Below, piece after piece: positions 46,620 to 54,492 of a DNA stretch of 64,000 nucleotides. The stretch is from Candidatus Limimonas egerieequi (GTDB taxonomy: Bacteria; Bacillota; Clostridia; Oscillospirales; Acutalibacteraceae). A program made the position numbers and the translations under genes. The stretch covers positions 1 to 64,000 of the forward strand of contig JAGHVH010000012.1 of the NCBI GenBank assembly GCA_018064455.1, in the 5' to 3' direction. The stretch's first letter is position 1; the number at the start of each line of letters is the position of its first letter. Under the pieces are notes generated by a model. The model did not search any database. It worked only from the letters and a program-made list of their open reading frames with translations, and was not told the origin of the DNA.

Positions 46620-48230
46620 ATGGAAGAGCTTAATAAGCGATTTACACTTAGCAATCAAGAAATCATGGAGGCTGTCGATGAAGGGGCAGCGACATATATG
46701 GCACTGGCAGGCAAAAGAGCTGACAGCGAGAAAACTTTTAAGATTATCCTCGAGGCGTATTTGCTTTGCTTCCAGGATGCCTATGGCGCTGACGGAAATT
46801 GTACCTTGAGAATAAAGCGAGAGTTTGCACAGATCAAAATCTCGATTTATAACAAGGGACCTGCAATGAATCCAATCAGCACAGAGGATTCATTGCCAGA
46901 TGAAGTAGACTTTATTGAAAATTTAACTCACAAGTTGGGCATCGTGTCAAAGTATGAATACTTGACAAAAAATGGTGGTTACAACGTTGTATCTTACTTT
47001 GCTGAGAAAAAACCACTTAAAAACAAAATGCTCATCTATATCTTAACAGCTATTGCATTGGCTGTTTTGATGTTCTTCCTCACTGGACTCTTACCAGAAA
47101 GTACACAAGAGATTATCTACACTGGCATCACACAGCCGATATTTAATAAGATGACAGCCATCATCACAACGGTAGCAAGTTGGCTTGTACTGTTTGCCGT
47201 AATCACAGGCATCGGAGGCATGGGTGACACGAGCAAGGTCGGAAAGCTCGGCAAAATGATATTCGGAGAGATGGGTAAGTCATATCTCGTTGAGAGCATT
47301 TTGCTCGGCATTGCCGGTGGCATATTCTACATGACCACCGTTTCCTCAAGCACCGCAACGGATAACCCGTTTGCTCAAATCATTCAGTTGGTGCTCGATA
47401 TTATTCCATCCAATATCGTCCAACCATTTGTTGATGACAACGCACTACAAATTATTGTCATAGCGATATTTGCTGGTGTTGTATTACTCCAGATTGGTAA
47501 AAAGCTAGAGTATCTTCCAAAGGTTTGTTTTGAGCTGTCAGACCTTGTAAACCAAATGATGCTCATAATTTGCAAGTTGCTTCCAGTACTTGTATTCTTT
47601 GGCATTTACAATATGCTCCTCTCTGGCGAACTTGCAAAGATTATCAGCGTTTACAAGATGATTCTCCTCTTCTTTGGTATATGCTTTGTTTTTGTTCTGT
47701 TGCTTACATTACGTGCAAAGCACATCACAGGACTCTCTTTTGCAACAATGTTTAAAAAGCAAAAGGATCCGTTTATCATCACTCTAACAACCAGTTCACA
47801 GGTTGCTGCAATTCCAGAAAACCTCAAAACATTCAAAGACGGTTTTGGAATTGACGAGCGTTTCGCAAACTTTGCGCTTCCACTCTGTGTTGTAACCTAT
47901 ATGCCTTGCGGTGCAGTATTCCTTGGCCTTGTAGGCTTCTCACTTGCAAGCATCGCCGGTATCGTAATAGATTTGTCTATCGTAATCAAAGTAGTTCTAG
48001 TTTGCTGTATAGTGGCGATTGCAGCGCCACCTATACCTGGCTCAGCTCTTGCCGTTATGCCTATCATCTTCGCTGCCTGCGGAATTCCTGGCGACCTCTA
48101 CCCGCTCGCCATCGTCCTTGGCACAATCATAGGCTACTTGCTTCCAGCATTTAACTGCTACTGCCTTCAGCTCAAGATTCTCATCTCGGCTTACAGGCTA
48201 GACCTTGTTGACAAGAGCAAATGTGCATAA
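46620..48230 (+). CDS. Dicarboxylate/amino-acid symporter with HATPase-like N-domain
   Basis: 536 residues. Residues 1-125 resemble an RsbW/GHKL-type ATPase domain (ILEAYLLCFQDAYG; IYNKGPAMNPIS; KYEYLTKNGGYNVVSYF); a canonical N-box Asn is not clear. From about 140 the protein has the SDF (DAACS) fold: hairpin FMTTVSSSTATDN-like segment near 240, TSSQVAAIPENL near 393 and a C-terminal GDLYPLAIVLG near 499. Such transporters move dicarboxylates or acidic amino acids with Na or H. The fusion is unusual and echoes the ABC ATPase at 38965. Confidence 0.85.
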   Translation: MEELNKRFTLSNQEIMEAVDEGAATYMALAGKRADSEKTFKIILEAYLLCFQDAYGADGNCTLRIKREFAQIKISIYNKGPAMNPISTEDSLPDEVDFIENLTHKLGIVSKYEYLTKNGGYNVVSYFAEKKPLKNKMLIYILTAIALAVLMFFLTGLLPESTQEIIYTGITQPIFNKMTAIITTVASWLVLFAVITGIGGMGDTSKVGKLGKMIFGEMGKSYLVESILLGIAGGIFYMTTVSSSTATDNPFAQIIQLVLDIIPSNIVQPFVDDNALQIIVIAIFAGVVLLQIGKKLEYLPKVCFELSDLVNQMMLIICKLLPVLVFFGIYNMLLSGELAKIISVYKMILLFFGICFVFVLLLTLRAKHITGLSFATMFKKQKDPFIITLTTSSQVAAIPENLKTFKDGFGIDERFANFALPLCVVTYMPCGAVFLGLVGFSLASIAGIVIDLSIVIKVVLVCCIVAIAAPPIPGSALAVMPIIFAACGIPGDLYPLAIVLGTIIGYLLPAFNCYCLQLKILISAYRLDLVDKSKCA

Positions 48231-48232
48231 AA

Positions 48233-48265
48233 CAAGAGAGTAGGCATCCGCCTACTCTCTTTTCA
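48233..48265. terminator. Bidirectional intrinsic terminator
   Basis: AAGAGAGTAGGC / GCCTACTCTCTT with ATCC loop, T-runs on both sides, between the symporter and the InlB-like gene. Confidence 0.9.
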
Positions 48266-48270
48266 TTTGC

Positions 48271-49518
48271 TTACTTTTTCTTCTTGTCAGTTGCGCTCTT
48301 TACTGCTACGCCTGCGCCAGCGCCTACCAAAAGTGCTACAACAGCAATCAAAACTCCTTGTCCTCCTGACAACATTGAGCCTGCAACATTGTCGTTTTTA
48401 AAGAGGCCTAAAATCTTTTCAATATCAGCCTTGCTAAAACCTACTCCTTGAAGAGCCTTTGTAATCGCAGTTGAATTATCTGCAACTGAGATCCATTTTG
48501 CCTTAAGTGTGGTGCCTGGTTCAAGGACTGTACTCGCTTCCACTTTCTTGTCGCCAAGATACCAACCATCGAAGCAAACGCCCACTTTCTCTGCGGCAGG
48601 GAGCTCGCCAATGACAAGACCATCATAGTTGAGTGTCATTGCCTCGCAGTCACATGTACCACCATTAGCATCAAATTTAATACCATCCTTATACCCAAAA
48701 ATAACAGCGGCCTTTACTATACCCTTGGTTGGAATAGATGTAATAGCATCATTATTTTCATCAACCCATTTTATAAATTGCCAGTCGCCCCTTGTTACAG
48801 TTGGAAGGTCCATTGTTGATTTTTCTGCTACATTTGCCTCTTTTACATTTTTTGCGTATGAAGTGAAAGTATCAAAATCAATAGAACCACCATTGAAGTC
48901 CAAAAGCAAGAGCGTGCCCTTTGGTTCAGAGGTTACATTAGGTAATTCTTCCTCTTTTAAACTTTTGGCTTCTAATATAGCAACGCTATTATCAAATAAA
49001 TTTAGTGCTCCTTCTAATTTGACATCCTTACCAACAAATGTTATCGAATCCTTAGCTGGTATAAGTGCTAATCTAGACCCTTGATTACCCGACAAATAGA
49101 GGGTGCCTTTATTTGACATATATCCAACATATACAACGATATCCTTAGTAATCAAAGTGTTATTATTTATAACAGACGTACATTCAAATGTTCCCGGATT
49201 TTTTGAATCATCATAGATAACAACAGTTGCTTTTCCAAATATATTGATCAATGACGCTTTCATTTTATGACCATTAAGGTTAATACGAATTGTTTGTTCA
49301 ACACCTGGTTTAAAATTTATAGTATCTGCCTCTAAAATATCATCCTCTAATGTAATGTTGATTTCTTTTGAACCCGCATACGTATTTAATGCTTTATGAA
49401 TCTGCTGCACAGACGATACAGACCAATCTATTATTTCTTTATCCTCTGCTGCAAATACAGGTAATGCAAGCGCCAGCATCATTACAAGTGCAAGAATTAT
49501 ACTTAAAAACTTTTTCAT
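48271..49518 (-). CDS. Secreted protein with InlB-type repeat and membrane anchor
   Basis: 415 residues: signal peptide 1-23 (ending VFAAE), a parallel beta-helix-like region to about 230 (INLNGHKMKA; GTLYLSGNQGSRLAL), an InlB/Flg_new repeat at about 278-343 (FDANGGTCDCEAM ... FDGWYLGDKKVEA ... LKAKW) and a C-terminal helix with DKKKK. The anchor is preceded by AGSMLSGGQG. The InlB repeat is common in adhesins of Firmicutes. The gene has a CGTATA motif upstream and ends at a strong terminator. Confidence 0.75.
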   Translation of the reverse strand: MKKFLSIILALVMMLALALPVFAAEDKEIIDWSVSSVQQIHKALNTYAGSKEINITLEDDILEADTINFKPGVEQTIRINLNGHKMKASLINIFGKATVVIYDDSKNPGTFECTSVINNNTLITKDIVVYVGYMSNKGTLYLSGNQGSRLALIPAKDSITFVGKDVKLEGALNLFDNSVAILEAKSLKEEELPNVTSEPKGTLLLLDFNGGSIDFDTFTSYAKNVKEANVAEKSTMDLPTVTRGDWQFIKWVDENNDAITSIPTKGIVKAAVIFGYKDGIKFDANGGTCDCEAMTLNYDGLVIGELPAAEKVGVCFDGWYLGDKKVEASTVLEPGTTLKAKWISVADNSTAITKALQGVGFSKADIEKILGLFKNDNVAGSMLSGGQGVLIAVVALLVGAGAGVAVKSATDKKKK

Positions 49519-49546
49519 GGAATCCCTCCGTTTCCCTTTTATCTAT

Positions 49547-49575
49547 TATACGATGAACAAACAAAAATGGCTATA
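49547..49575 (-). promoter_or_regulatory. ECF-like promoter motif copy 2
   Basis: Minus strand TATAGC (plus 49570-49575) and CGTATA (plus 49547-49552), 17-base spacer beginning CATTTTT, 29 bases before the InlB-like gene. Confidence 0.65.
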
Positions 49576-49618
49576 TAAAACAAGAGCACCGTTGAATGAT
49601 GCTCTTTTCCTTCATATT

Positions 49619-49724
49619 AATTACACCCTATCGGTTATAACGATTATTAATACAAGTAAATAACACCCTTTAGGGTATAATTCATCCATATTTTATTGAC
49701 ATTACAACCGATGGGGTGTAATAT
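49619..49724 (+). promoter_or_regulatory. HipB operator region
   Basis: TTACACCC-ATCGGTT half motifs occur in opposite orientations: TTACACCCTATCGGTTATAA at 49620-49639 and its inverted counterpart TTACAACCGATGGGGTGTAA near 49701-49720, with a third ACACCCTTTAGGGTAT between. This is the expected operator layout for an autoregulating HipB-type repressor. Confidence 0.65.
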
Positions 49725-49730
49725 TGCATT

Positions 49731-49934
49731 ATGAATAAAATAGCTGAATTTATCAAAACCAACAGAAAAGCTGCAGGTCTTACTCAAGAAGAATTTGCAT
49801 TGAGATCAGGTCTTGGTCTTCGTTTTGTAAGGGAACTTGAACAAGGTAAGCCTACAGTGAGAATGGACAAAGTAAATCAAGCTCTTTCAATGTTCGGTAT
49901 GGAAGCAGTTCCAGGAAGAAAGGATGATAAATAA
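49731..49934 (+). CDS. hipB: HipB-like XRE antitoxin/repressor
   Basis: 67 residues, a single HTH_XRE/HipB Y4mF-like domain (FIKTNRKAAGLTQEEFALRSGLGLRFVRELEQGKPTVR). It probably binds the repeated operator just upstream and represses its own operon. It ends in overlap with the next gene. Confidence 0.88.
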   Translation: MNKIAEFIKTNRKAAGLTQEEFALRSGLGLRFVRELEQGKPTVRMDKVNQALSMFGMEAVPGRKDDK

Positions 49935-50263
49935 TGAGCGAATACAGAACTGCTTATATCTATTGTAGAAATACTTTTGCTGGAACATTAAGGGAAACTG
50001 ATGACGGATATTCTTTCTCATATGATAAAGAATACTTGTCACTTGAAAATGCAACACCAATTAGCATTACTTTGCCACTTAGCGATACACCATACAATTC
50101 CAACACACTCTTTGCTTTTTTTGACGGCTTAATTCCCGAAGGTTGGTTGTTAAATATCGTCACTCACAACTGGAAGTTAGACCCAAAAGACAGGTTTGGC
50201 ATCCTTCTTGTTGCATGCAAAGATTGTATTGGGAATGTTAGCATTAAGGAGGTAAAGGAATGA
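49934..50263 (+). CDS. hipS: HipS-like protein (HipA N-terminal subdomain 1)
   Basis: 109 residues corresponding to the N-terminal subdomain of HipA (AGTLRETDDGYSFSYDKEYL; PISITLPLSDTPY; FFDGLIPEGW). In HipA this is fused to the kinase; here it is a separate gene, as in the HipBST system of E. coli O127, in which HipS is the antitoxin that blocks HipT. The start overlaps hipB by one base and the end overlaps hipT by four. Confidence 0.85.
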   Translation: MSEYRTAYIYCRNTFAGTLRETDDGYSFSYDKEYLSLENATPISITLPLSDTPYNSNTLFAFFDGLIPEGWLLNIVTHNWKLDPKDRFGILLVACKDCIGNVSIKEVKE

Positions 50264-51225
50264 ACTGCTTATGTTGTGGTAAGCCAATCACCTCAGATAA
50301 TACTTCGGAAATTAGCAACGGGTGGCATACTAAATGTATCAAAAAGTTCTTTGGAACAAAGGAAATGCCAAAAATAGAAATTACCAACGAGTTGTTGCAA
50401 GAATATGCCAAAGACAGTACAGACAAAGGTTACACTGTTCCTGGTGTTCAAAAGAAAATCTCACTTTACCTTTCAAAAGATAGTGGTCAGCCTCCAAGGC
50501 TAACCCTACTTAATTATCCTGCCGGATATATACTTAAACCTCAAACAGATGAATATAAGAGTTTGCCAGAAGCAGAATATTTAGCTATGCATATGGCAGA
50601 AGAAGTCGGAATTAAAACCGTTCCGTATGCCTTAATCAAGTTAAATGATGAAAGCATTGCATATATATCAAAAAGAATTGATCGCAAAGAAACAAATAAT
50701 TCCATAGGTATTTATGCTATGGAGGATTTTTGTCAACTTGCCGGTCGATTAACAGAAGACAAGTATAAAGGCTCATACGAAAAATGTGCTAAAATTATCA
50801 ATGACTATTCATCTCAATCTAGACTTGATATGACCGAATTATTTATTCGAATAATATTTTCATTTGTCATTGGTAATTCAGATATGCACCTTAAGAATTT
50901 TTCGTTAATTGAAACCGATGAAGGAAATTGCAAGTACATTCTTTCTGAAGCCTATGATTTACTTCCTGTAAATACAGTAAATCCTTCTGATACAGAGCAA
51001 TTTGCATTAACTTTAAATGGCAAAAAGAGAAACTTAAGAAAAAATGACTTTTTAAAATTTGCTGATTCTTGCGGCATTGATAAAAAAGTCGCCGAAAGAT
51101 TAATAGAAAAAGTAATCAAGTGCAAGGACAACCTTATAAACGAATGTAAACTTTCATACTTAGACGATGATATGAAAACAAATCTAATTAATTTAATCGA
51201 AACAAGAGTTGCAGCACTGGAATAG
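50260..51225 (+). CDS. hipT: HipT-like serine/threonine kinase toxin
   Basis: 321 residues, the HipA core without subdomain 1. A zinc-ribbon-like CLCCG ... H..C sits at the N-terminus (Cys3, Cys5, Cys6, Cys26), then the Gly-rich autophosphorylation loop GVQKKIS at 62-68, the ATP lysine in YILKP (Lys93), catalytic loop GNSDMHLKNF at 205-214 (Asp208, Asn213) and metal Asp233 in YDLLP. In known HipBST the target is tryptophanyl-tRNA synthetase; the target here is not known. The ATP-loop and kinase residues appear intact. Confidence 0.85.
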   Translation: MNCLCCGKPITSDNTSEISNGWHTKCIKKFFGTKEMPKIEITNELLQEYAKDSTDKGYTVPGVQKKISLYLSKDSGQPPRLTLLNYPAGYILKPQTDEYKSLPEAEYLAMHMAEEVGIKTVPYALIKLNDESIAYISKRIDRKETNNSIGIYAMEDFCQLAGRLTEDKYKGSYEKCAKIINDYSSQSRLDMTELFIRIIFSFVIGNSDMHLKNFSLIETDEGNCKYILSEAYDLLPVNTVNPSDTEQFALTLNGKKRNLRKNDFLKFADSCGIDKKVAERLIEKVIKCKDNLINECKLSYLDDDMKTNLINLIETRVAALE

Positions 51226-51247
51226 AGATAATCATATTGTGACACAA

Positions 51248-51281
51248 AGTAAGAGCACCGTTATAAAACGGTGCTCTTACT
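51248..51281. terminator. Bidirectional intrinsic terminator
   Basis: AAGAGCACCGTT / AACGGTGCTCTT with ATAA loop between hipT and the DUF2130 gene. Confidence 0.88.
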
Positions 51282-51282
51282 T

Positions 51283-52449
51283 TTATTCGCTATCCTTTTT
51301 ATTTCTTTCCTCTTCAAACAAGGCAGCCATTGTTGGGCTGTTCTTGGTAAGCTTTTTGATTGTAAGGTCCTCTGCTTTATTATTAGCAAGCCTTAGATTG
51401 TTTTCAGAAGAGGTAAGTTGCTTTTTAATCTTTTCAAGATGATCAATTGATTTATCAATTTCCTCAATGGCCTTTGCAAACTGTTCACTAGCAAGGTTAT
51501 AGTTTCTAGCAAAGCCTTTCTTGAATGTTTCAATGTTTTCTTCGAAATTAGTTATATCAATATTTTGATTCTTGATTAAAGCGAGTTCTTGACGTGTAGC
51601 AACTGTATTGAGTGCCGCATTACGAAGAAGTGTAATCATAGGGATAAAGAACTGTGGACGGATTACATACATCTTTGGATACCTGTGAGATACATCAACA
51701 ATACCATTGTTATAAAGGTCACTGTCGGACTCAAGGAGGGATACAAGGACAGCATATTCACAGTGCTTTTCATTCCTGTCCTTATCAAGTTCCTTAAAGA
51801 AGTCCTCGTTCTTGTGCTTAGTTGCTGTTTCATCAGCCTCGTTTTTCATTTCAAACATGATTGAAATGAACTCGGTTCCTGTCTCATCGCATTCGCGATA
51901 GATATAGTCACCCTTGCTACCAGTTCTTGCATCATTATCCTTTTCAAAATATGCGTTTTTAAAACCAGTTGCGCGGAGCTGATTGAATGAGATTTCGCAG
52001 TGCTGCTCAAGGCTTTCGCCAATCATCTTGGTTGACTGCCTTGCCTTGAAATCTTTGTAAAATGCGATTTCAGAGTCCTTGGCAGTGAGCTGATTTGCGA
52101 AATCCTTCTTGATTGTCTCCTGCTCAAGCTTTGCCTTGGTCTCAGCATTTTCAAGCTGGCCCTCAAGGTTCTTGATTTCAATGTCCTTTTCAGCTACGGC
52201 TGTCTTGACAGACATATCCTTCTCAATCTGCATTGCCTTGAGTTTAGCATTGAGCTCGATTATTTCTCTATCTTTATCACTAACAGCGTCGCTTACAGCG
52301 AGCTTCTTTTCCTTTTCAAAGCTACTCTCACGTGCTTTGATTTCCTTTTCAAATTCCTCGTCACGCACTTGCTTAACTATCGCAGCAAAGCCTGCCTCGT
52401 CAATTTGAAAAACCTCACCGCAGTTAGGGCATTTAATCTCGTTCATCAA
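51283..52449 (-). CDS. DUF2130 domain protein
   Basis: 388 residues: a zinc-ribbon-like CPNCG at residues 6-10, a long coiled coil about 35-125 (KLAVSDAVSDKDREIIELNAK) and a DUF2130 globular domain at about 130-310 (EQHCEISFNQLRATGF; YAVLVSLLESDSDLYN; YVIRPQFFIPMITLLRN), then a second coiled coil. DUF2130 resembles nuclease-like proteins and is common in accessory or defence-rich loci, but function is not known. It is monocistronic. Confidence 0.88.
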   Translation of the reverse strand: MMNEIKCPNCGEVFQIDEAGFAAIVKQVRDEEFEKEIKARESSFEKEKKLAVSDAVSDKDREIIELNAKLKAMQIEKDMSVKTAVAEKDIEIKNLEGQLENAETKAKLEQETIKKDFANQLTAKDSEIAFYKDFKARQSTKMIGESLEQHCEISFNQLRATGFKNAYFEKDNDARTGSKGDYIYRECDETGTEFISIMFEMKNEADETATKHKNEDFFKELDKDRNEKHCEYAVLVSLLESDSDLYNNGIVDVSHRYPKMYVIRPQFFIPMITLLRNAALNTVATRQELALIKNQNIDITNFEENIETFKKGFARNYNLASEQFAKAIEEIDKSIDHLEKIKKQLTSSENNLRLANNKAEDLTIKKLTKNSPTMAALFEEERNKKDSE

Positions 52450-52505
52450 ATCCCGCCTTTCGCAAACATTATACCATATTGATTGTAATTATATAATACA
52501 TTTTA

Positions 52506-53259
52506 AGATGTCCACTTAATCGGTCAAAAAGAAAATAAAAAAATTCGTGACTACAACATTAGTAAAAGCGAATGGGTTTTAAATGGCGAAACAGTTACTT
52601 ATGGCAATGCCAGTGATTTAAAAGAAATGCTTGAATACGATTTATCACTTGAAAAAGCTTTTGACTATAAGGGCTTATCAAATGACAAAATGGTAGAGCA
52701 CCTTGCTCGTTTTGTGGCAAATCTTTGGCAAATTCATGCTTTTGGCGAAGGCAATACACGAGCAACTGCTGTTTTCACCATTAAATATCTTAGAACGCTC
52801 GGTTTTGATATTACTAATAATGAGTTCTTTGCTAAGAACTCATGGTATTTTAGGAATGCTCTTGTTCGCGCAAACTACACCAATTTAAAGCTAGGCATTC
52901 ACGAGACTACAGTTTATCTAGAACTCTTCTTTAAAAATTTACTTTTTGGCGAAGAGAACGAGTTGAAAAATAGGAATATGCACATAAGTGGTTCGTTTGA
53001 AAAAGTAGACATTCGCGATAAAAAAGTAGACATTCGTGATGAAAAAGTAGACATTCGAAGTATCTCCAAAAGAACTTTGTCAAATATAGAGAAACTCAAA
53101 AAAGCTATTTCTGATAGAGAATATTTTGGCAGAAGCGATGTCGTACAAGTACTTCAATTGGCCGATTCATCCGCTTCAAAATTCTTAAAAAATATGGTAG
53201 AAGCAGGGATTATAGAACCAGTCCATGGTCATGGAAAAGGAAAGTATAAGTTCAACTAA
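52506..53259 (+). pseudogene. Truncated Fic-family gene
   Basis: The in-frame sequence resembles Fic from about 52508 (NKKIRDYNISKSEWVLNGET), but there is no upstream N-terminal part; a TAA at 52505-52507 closes the frame. The first ATG is 52627, giving 210 residues. The Fic core HAFGEGNTRATAVF is present with the HxFxEGNxR form, and a winged-helix tail follows. The gene likely lost about 100-130 N-terminal residues including the inhibitory helix region, so it may be inactive or unregulated. A repeated KVDIRD segment occurs three times in the linker. Confidence 0.75.
52627..53259 (+). CDS. Fic-like fragment, coding part with start codon
   Basis: This is the 210-residue part of the truncated fic gene that can be translated from an ATG. 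It retains the AMPylation motif and the C-terminal wHTH (VVQVLQLADSSASKFLKNMVEAGII). No strong ribosome site precedes 52627, so expression is doubtful. Confidence 0.45.
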   Translation: MLEYDLSLEKAFDYKGLSNDKMVEHLARFVANLWQIHAFGEGNTRATAVFTIKYLRTLGFDITNNEFFAKNSWYFRNALVRANYTNLKLGIHETTVYLELFFKNLLFGEENELKNRNMHISGSFEKVDIRDKKVDIRDEKVDIRSISKRTLSNIEKLKKAISDREYFGRSDVVQVLQLADSSASKFLKNMVEAGIIEPVHGHGKGKYKFN

Positions 53260-53261
53260 AG

Positions 53262-53302
53262 ACAAGCTGGCAGGATAAAACTTCCTGCCAGCTTAAAATT
53301 TT
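53262..53302 (+). terminator. Terminator abutting the first peptide promoter
   Basis: AAGCTGGCAGG / CCTGCCAGCTT hairpin followed by AAAATTTTTG, which merges with the T-run of the promoter motif. Confidence 0.85.
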
Positions 53303-53331
53303 TGTAGCCATTTTTTCAAACTCTTCGTATA
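53303..53331 (+). promoter_or_regulatory. ECF-like promoter motif copy 3
   Basis: TGTAGC (53303-53308) and CGTATA (53326-53331), 17-base spacer beginning CATTTTTTC; followed by AAGAGATGTAAGACA and then the peptide ribosome site. Confidence 0.7.
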
Positions 53332-53372
53332 AAGAGATGTAAGACAACTAAACTTGAAAGGAGTCAAAAGAA

Positions 53373-53603
53373 ATGAAAGAGCTCAATGAAAAAGAATTAA
53401 ACGAAGTAAACGGTGGAGTAGACCCAGCAGGATCAGATTTAAACGGTTGGCAAGATTTCCTCAAAAAGATTGGCAAGGGAATTAAAAATATTACAAAGCC
53501 AGTACTTAAGTCTGGCCCAGCACCAGTTGCTGCAACTTCTCCAGAGGAAGAATTGGGTGGCAAAATTATTGTCACTCCAACAGATGAAAGTTTGAAACCT
53601 TAA
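53373..53603 (+). CDS. Double-glycine leader peptide 1
   Basis: 76 residues. Leader MKELNEKELNEVNGG (1-15) fits the ELxxVxGG signal cut by C39-peptidase exporters. The mature part (61 residues) has a basic amphipathic segment LKKIGKGIKNITKPVLK and an acidic C-terminal end. It is the only peptide here that resembles a cationic class II bacteriocin. Ribosome site GAAAGGAG. Same transcript as peptide 2. Confidence 0.7.
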   Translation: MKELNEKELNEVNGGVDPAGSDLNGWQDFLKKIGKGIKNITKPVLKSGPAPVAATSPEEELGGKIIVTPTDESLKP

Positions 53604-53618
53604 GAGGAGGAAAAAACA

Positions 53619-53771
53619 ATGGCAGAACTTAAAGATAAGGAACTCAATGAAGTAGCTGGTGGTTTCATCGACTCTGATGACTATACACATGAAAAAACTT
53701 ATGACACATCAGCAAATTCTCAAACCGTAAATGAGTGGAGAACTCACAACGGTGTCGATATTGAGGCATAG
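53619..53771 (+). CDS. Double-glycine leader peptide 2
   Basis: 50 residues, leader MAELKDKELNEVAGG then 35 acidic/hydrophilic residues (FIDSDDYTHEKTYD ... NGVDIEA). It starts 15 bases after peptide 1 with AGAGGAGG, so it shares its transcript. Unlike typical bacteriocins it is anionic with no cysteine. Confidence 0.7.
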   Translation: MAELKDKELNEVAGGFIDSDDYTHEKTYDTSANSQTVNEWRTHNGVDIEA

Positions 53772-53782
53772 AAAATAGTTGA

Positions 53783-53818
53783 AAAACGCACCTAGGTTAT
53801 TCCTAGGTGCGTTTGTTT
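53783..53818. terminator. Terminator of peptide unit 1-2
   Basis: AAACGCACCTAGG / CCTAGGTGCGTTT with TTATT loop, T-run downstream. Confidence 0.9.
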
Positions 53819-53869
53819 ATCTGTCTTTATTTTAGATATATTAGTCCAACAATACAAAACTATATAAAC

Positions 53870-54175
53870 CTAAACAAACCGATACTCACACTCTTCGTCT
53901 GTGACGAGTATCGTATCGGTGTTGACGATTTCCTTGAGCGCTTTACCAAGCGCCAACACATCGTCCTCACCGAGACCGAAGAGTGTAATCTTAAGGCTGG
54001 TTTCAGTAGTATAGCCCTTGTTATGAGTATAGCCACCAAGTTGGGTTACCATTGAAAAGCCAATCTCTTTATCTTTACATTTATCAGCTAGGATCTTCGC
54101 AAACTGTTCAGTAGTGATTATTTCCTCATATGAGTCCTGATCGCAAAGTCCGATATATATCTCATACTTTTTCAT
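53870..54175 (-). CDS. Small protein, paralogue of the next gene
   Basis: 101 residues from the ATG at 54175. Recognised features: MKKYEIYIGLCDQDSYEE start, IGFSMVTQLGGYTHNKG near 45 and a C-terminal ILVTDEECEYRFV. It is homologous to the 54180 product throughout (IGFS...GGY.H..G...E.S). Shape resembles DUF3574-type ferredoxin-like alpha/beta folds; no function is known. Third gene of the deformylase operon. Confidence 0.65.
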   Translation of the reverse strand: MKKYEIYIGLCDQDSYEEIITTEQFAKILADKCKDKEIGFSMVTQLGGYTHNKGYTTETSLKITLFGLGEDDVLALGKALKEIVNTDTILVTDEECEYRFV

Positions 54176-54179
54176 TTCT

Positions 54180-54470
54180 CTAATCCTTAACAAAATTTGA
54201 TTCTATTTCTTTTTCAGATATTAGCACGCTCTCTTGATTAAAGGTTTTTTTCAAAATCTCAGCGATTAATACGCTATTAAACTCCTCTGCAATAATTGAA
54301 ATCAATATGCTACTCTCATATGAGTACGTGCCATCTTGATGGACATAACCACCAGTCATTGGTATTACAGAGAAACCTATCTCATATTTTGAAAGCACCT
54401 GTGAAACCTTTTCACGTGCTGCCTCCACATTGTCGTTGCAACCGACATATATGTCATACCGTTTAATCAT
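54180..54470 (-). CDS. Small protein, paralogue of the preceding gene
   Basis: 96 residues with MIKRYDIYVGCNDNVEAARE start, EIGFSVIPMTGGYVHQDGTY near 32-51, and ILISEKEIESNF-type end. Aligned with the downstream product; the two genes arose by duplication. It lies between the deformylase and its paralogue on the same strand. Confidence 0.65.
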   Translation of the reverse strand: MIKRYDIYVGCNDNVEAAREKVSQVLSKYEIGFSVIPMTGGYVHQDGTYSYESSILISIIAEEFNSVLIAEILKKTFNQESVLISEKEIESNFVKD

Positions 54471-54492
54471 CTAATCACCAAAATAATAGTTT

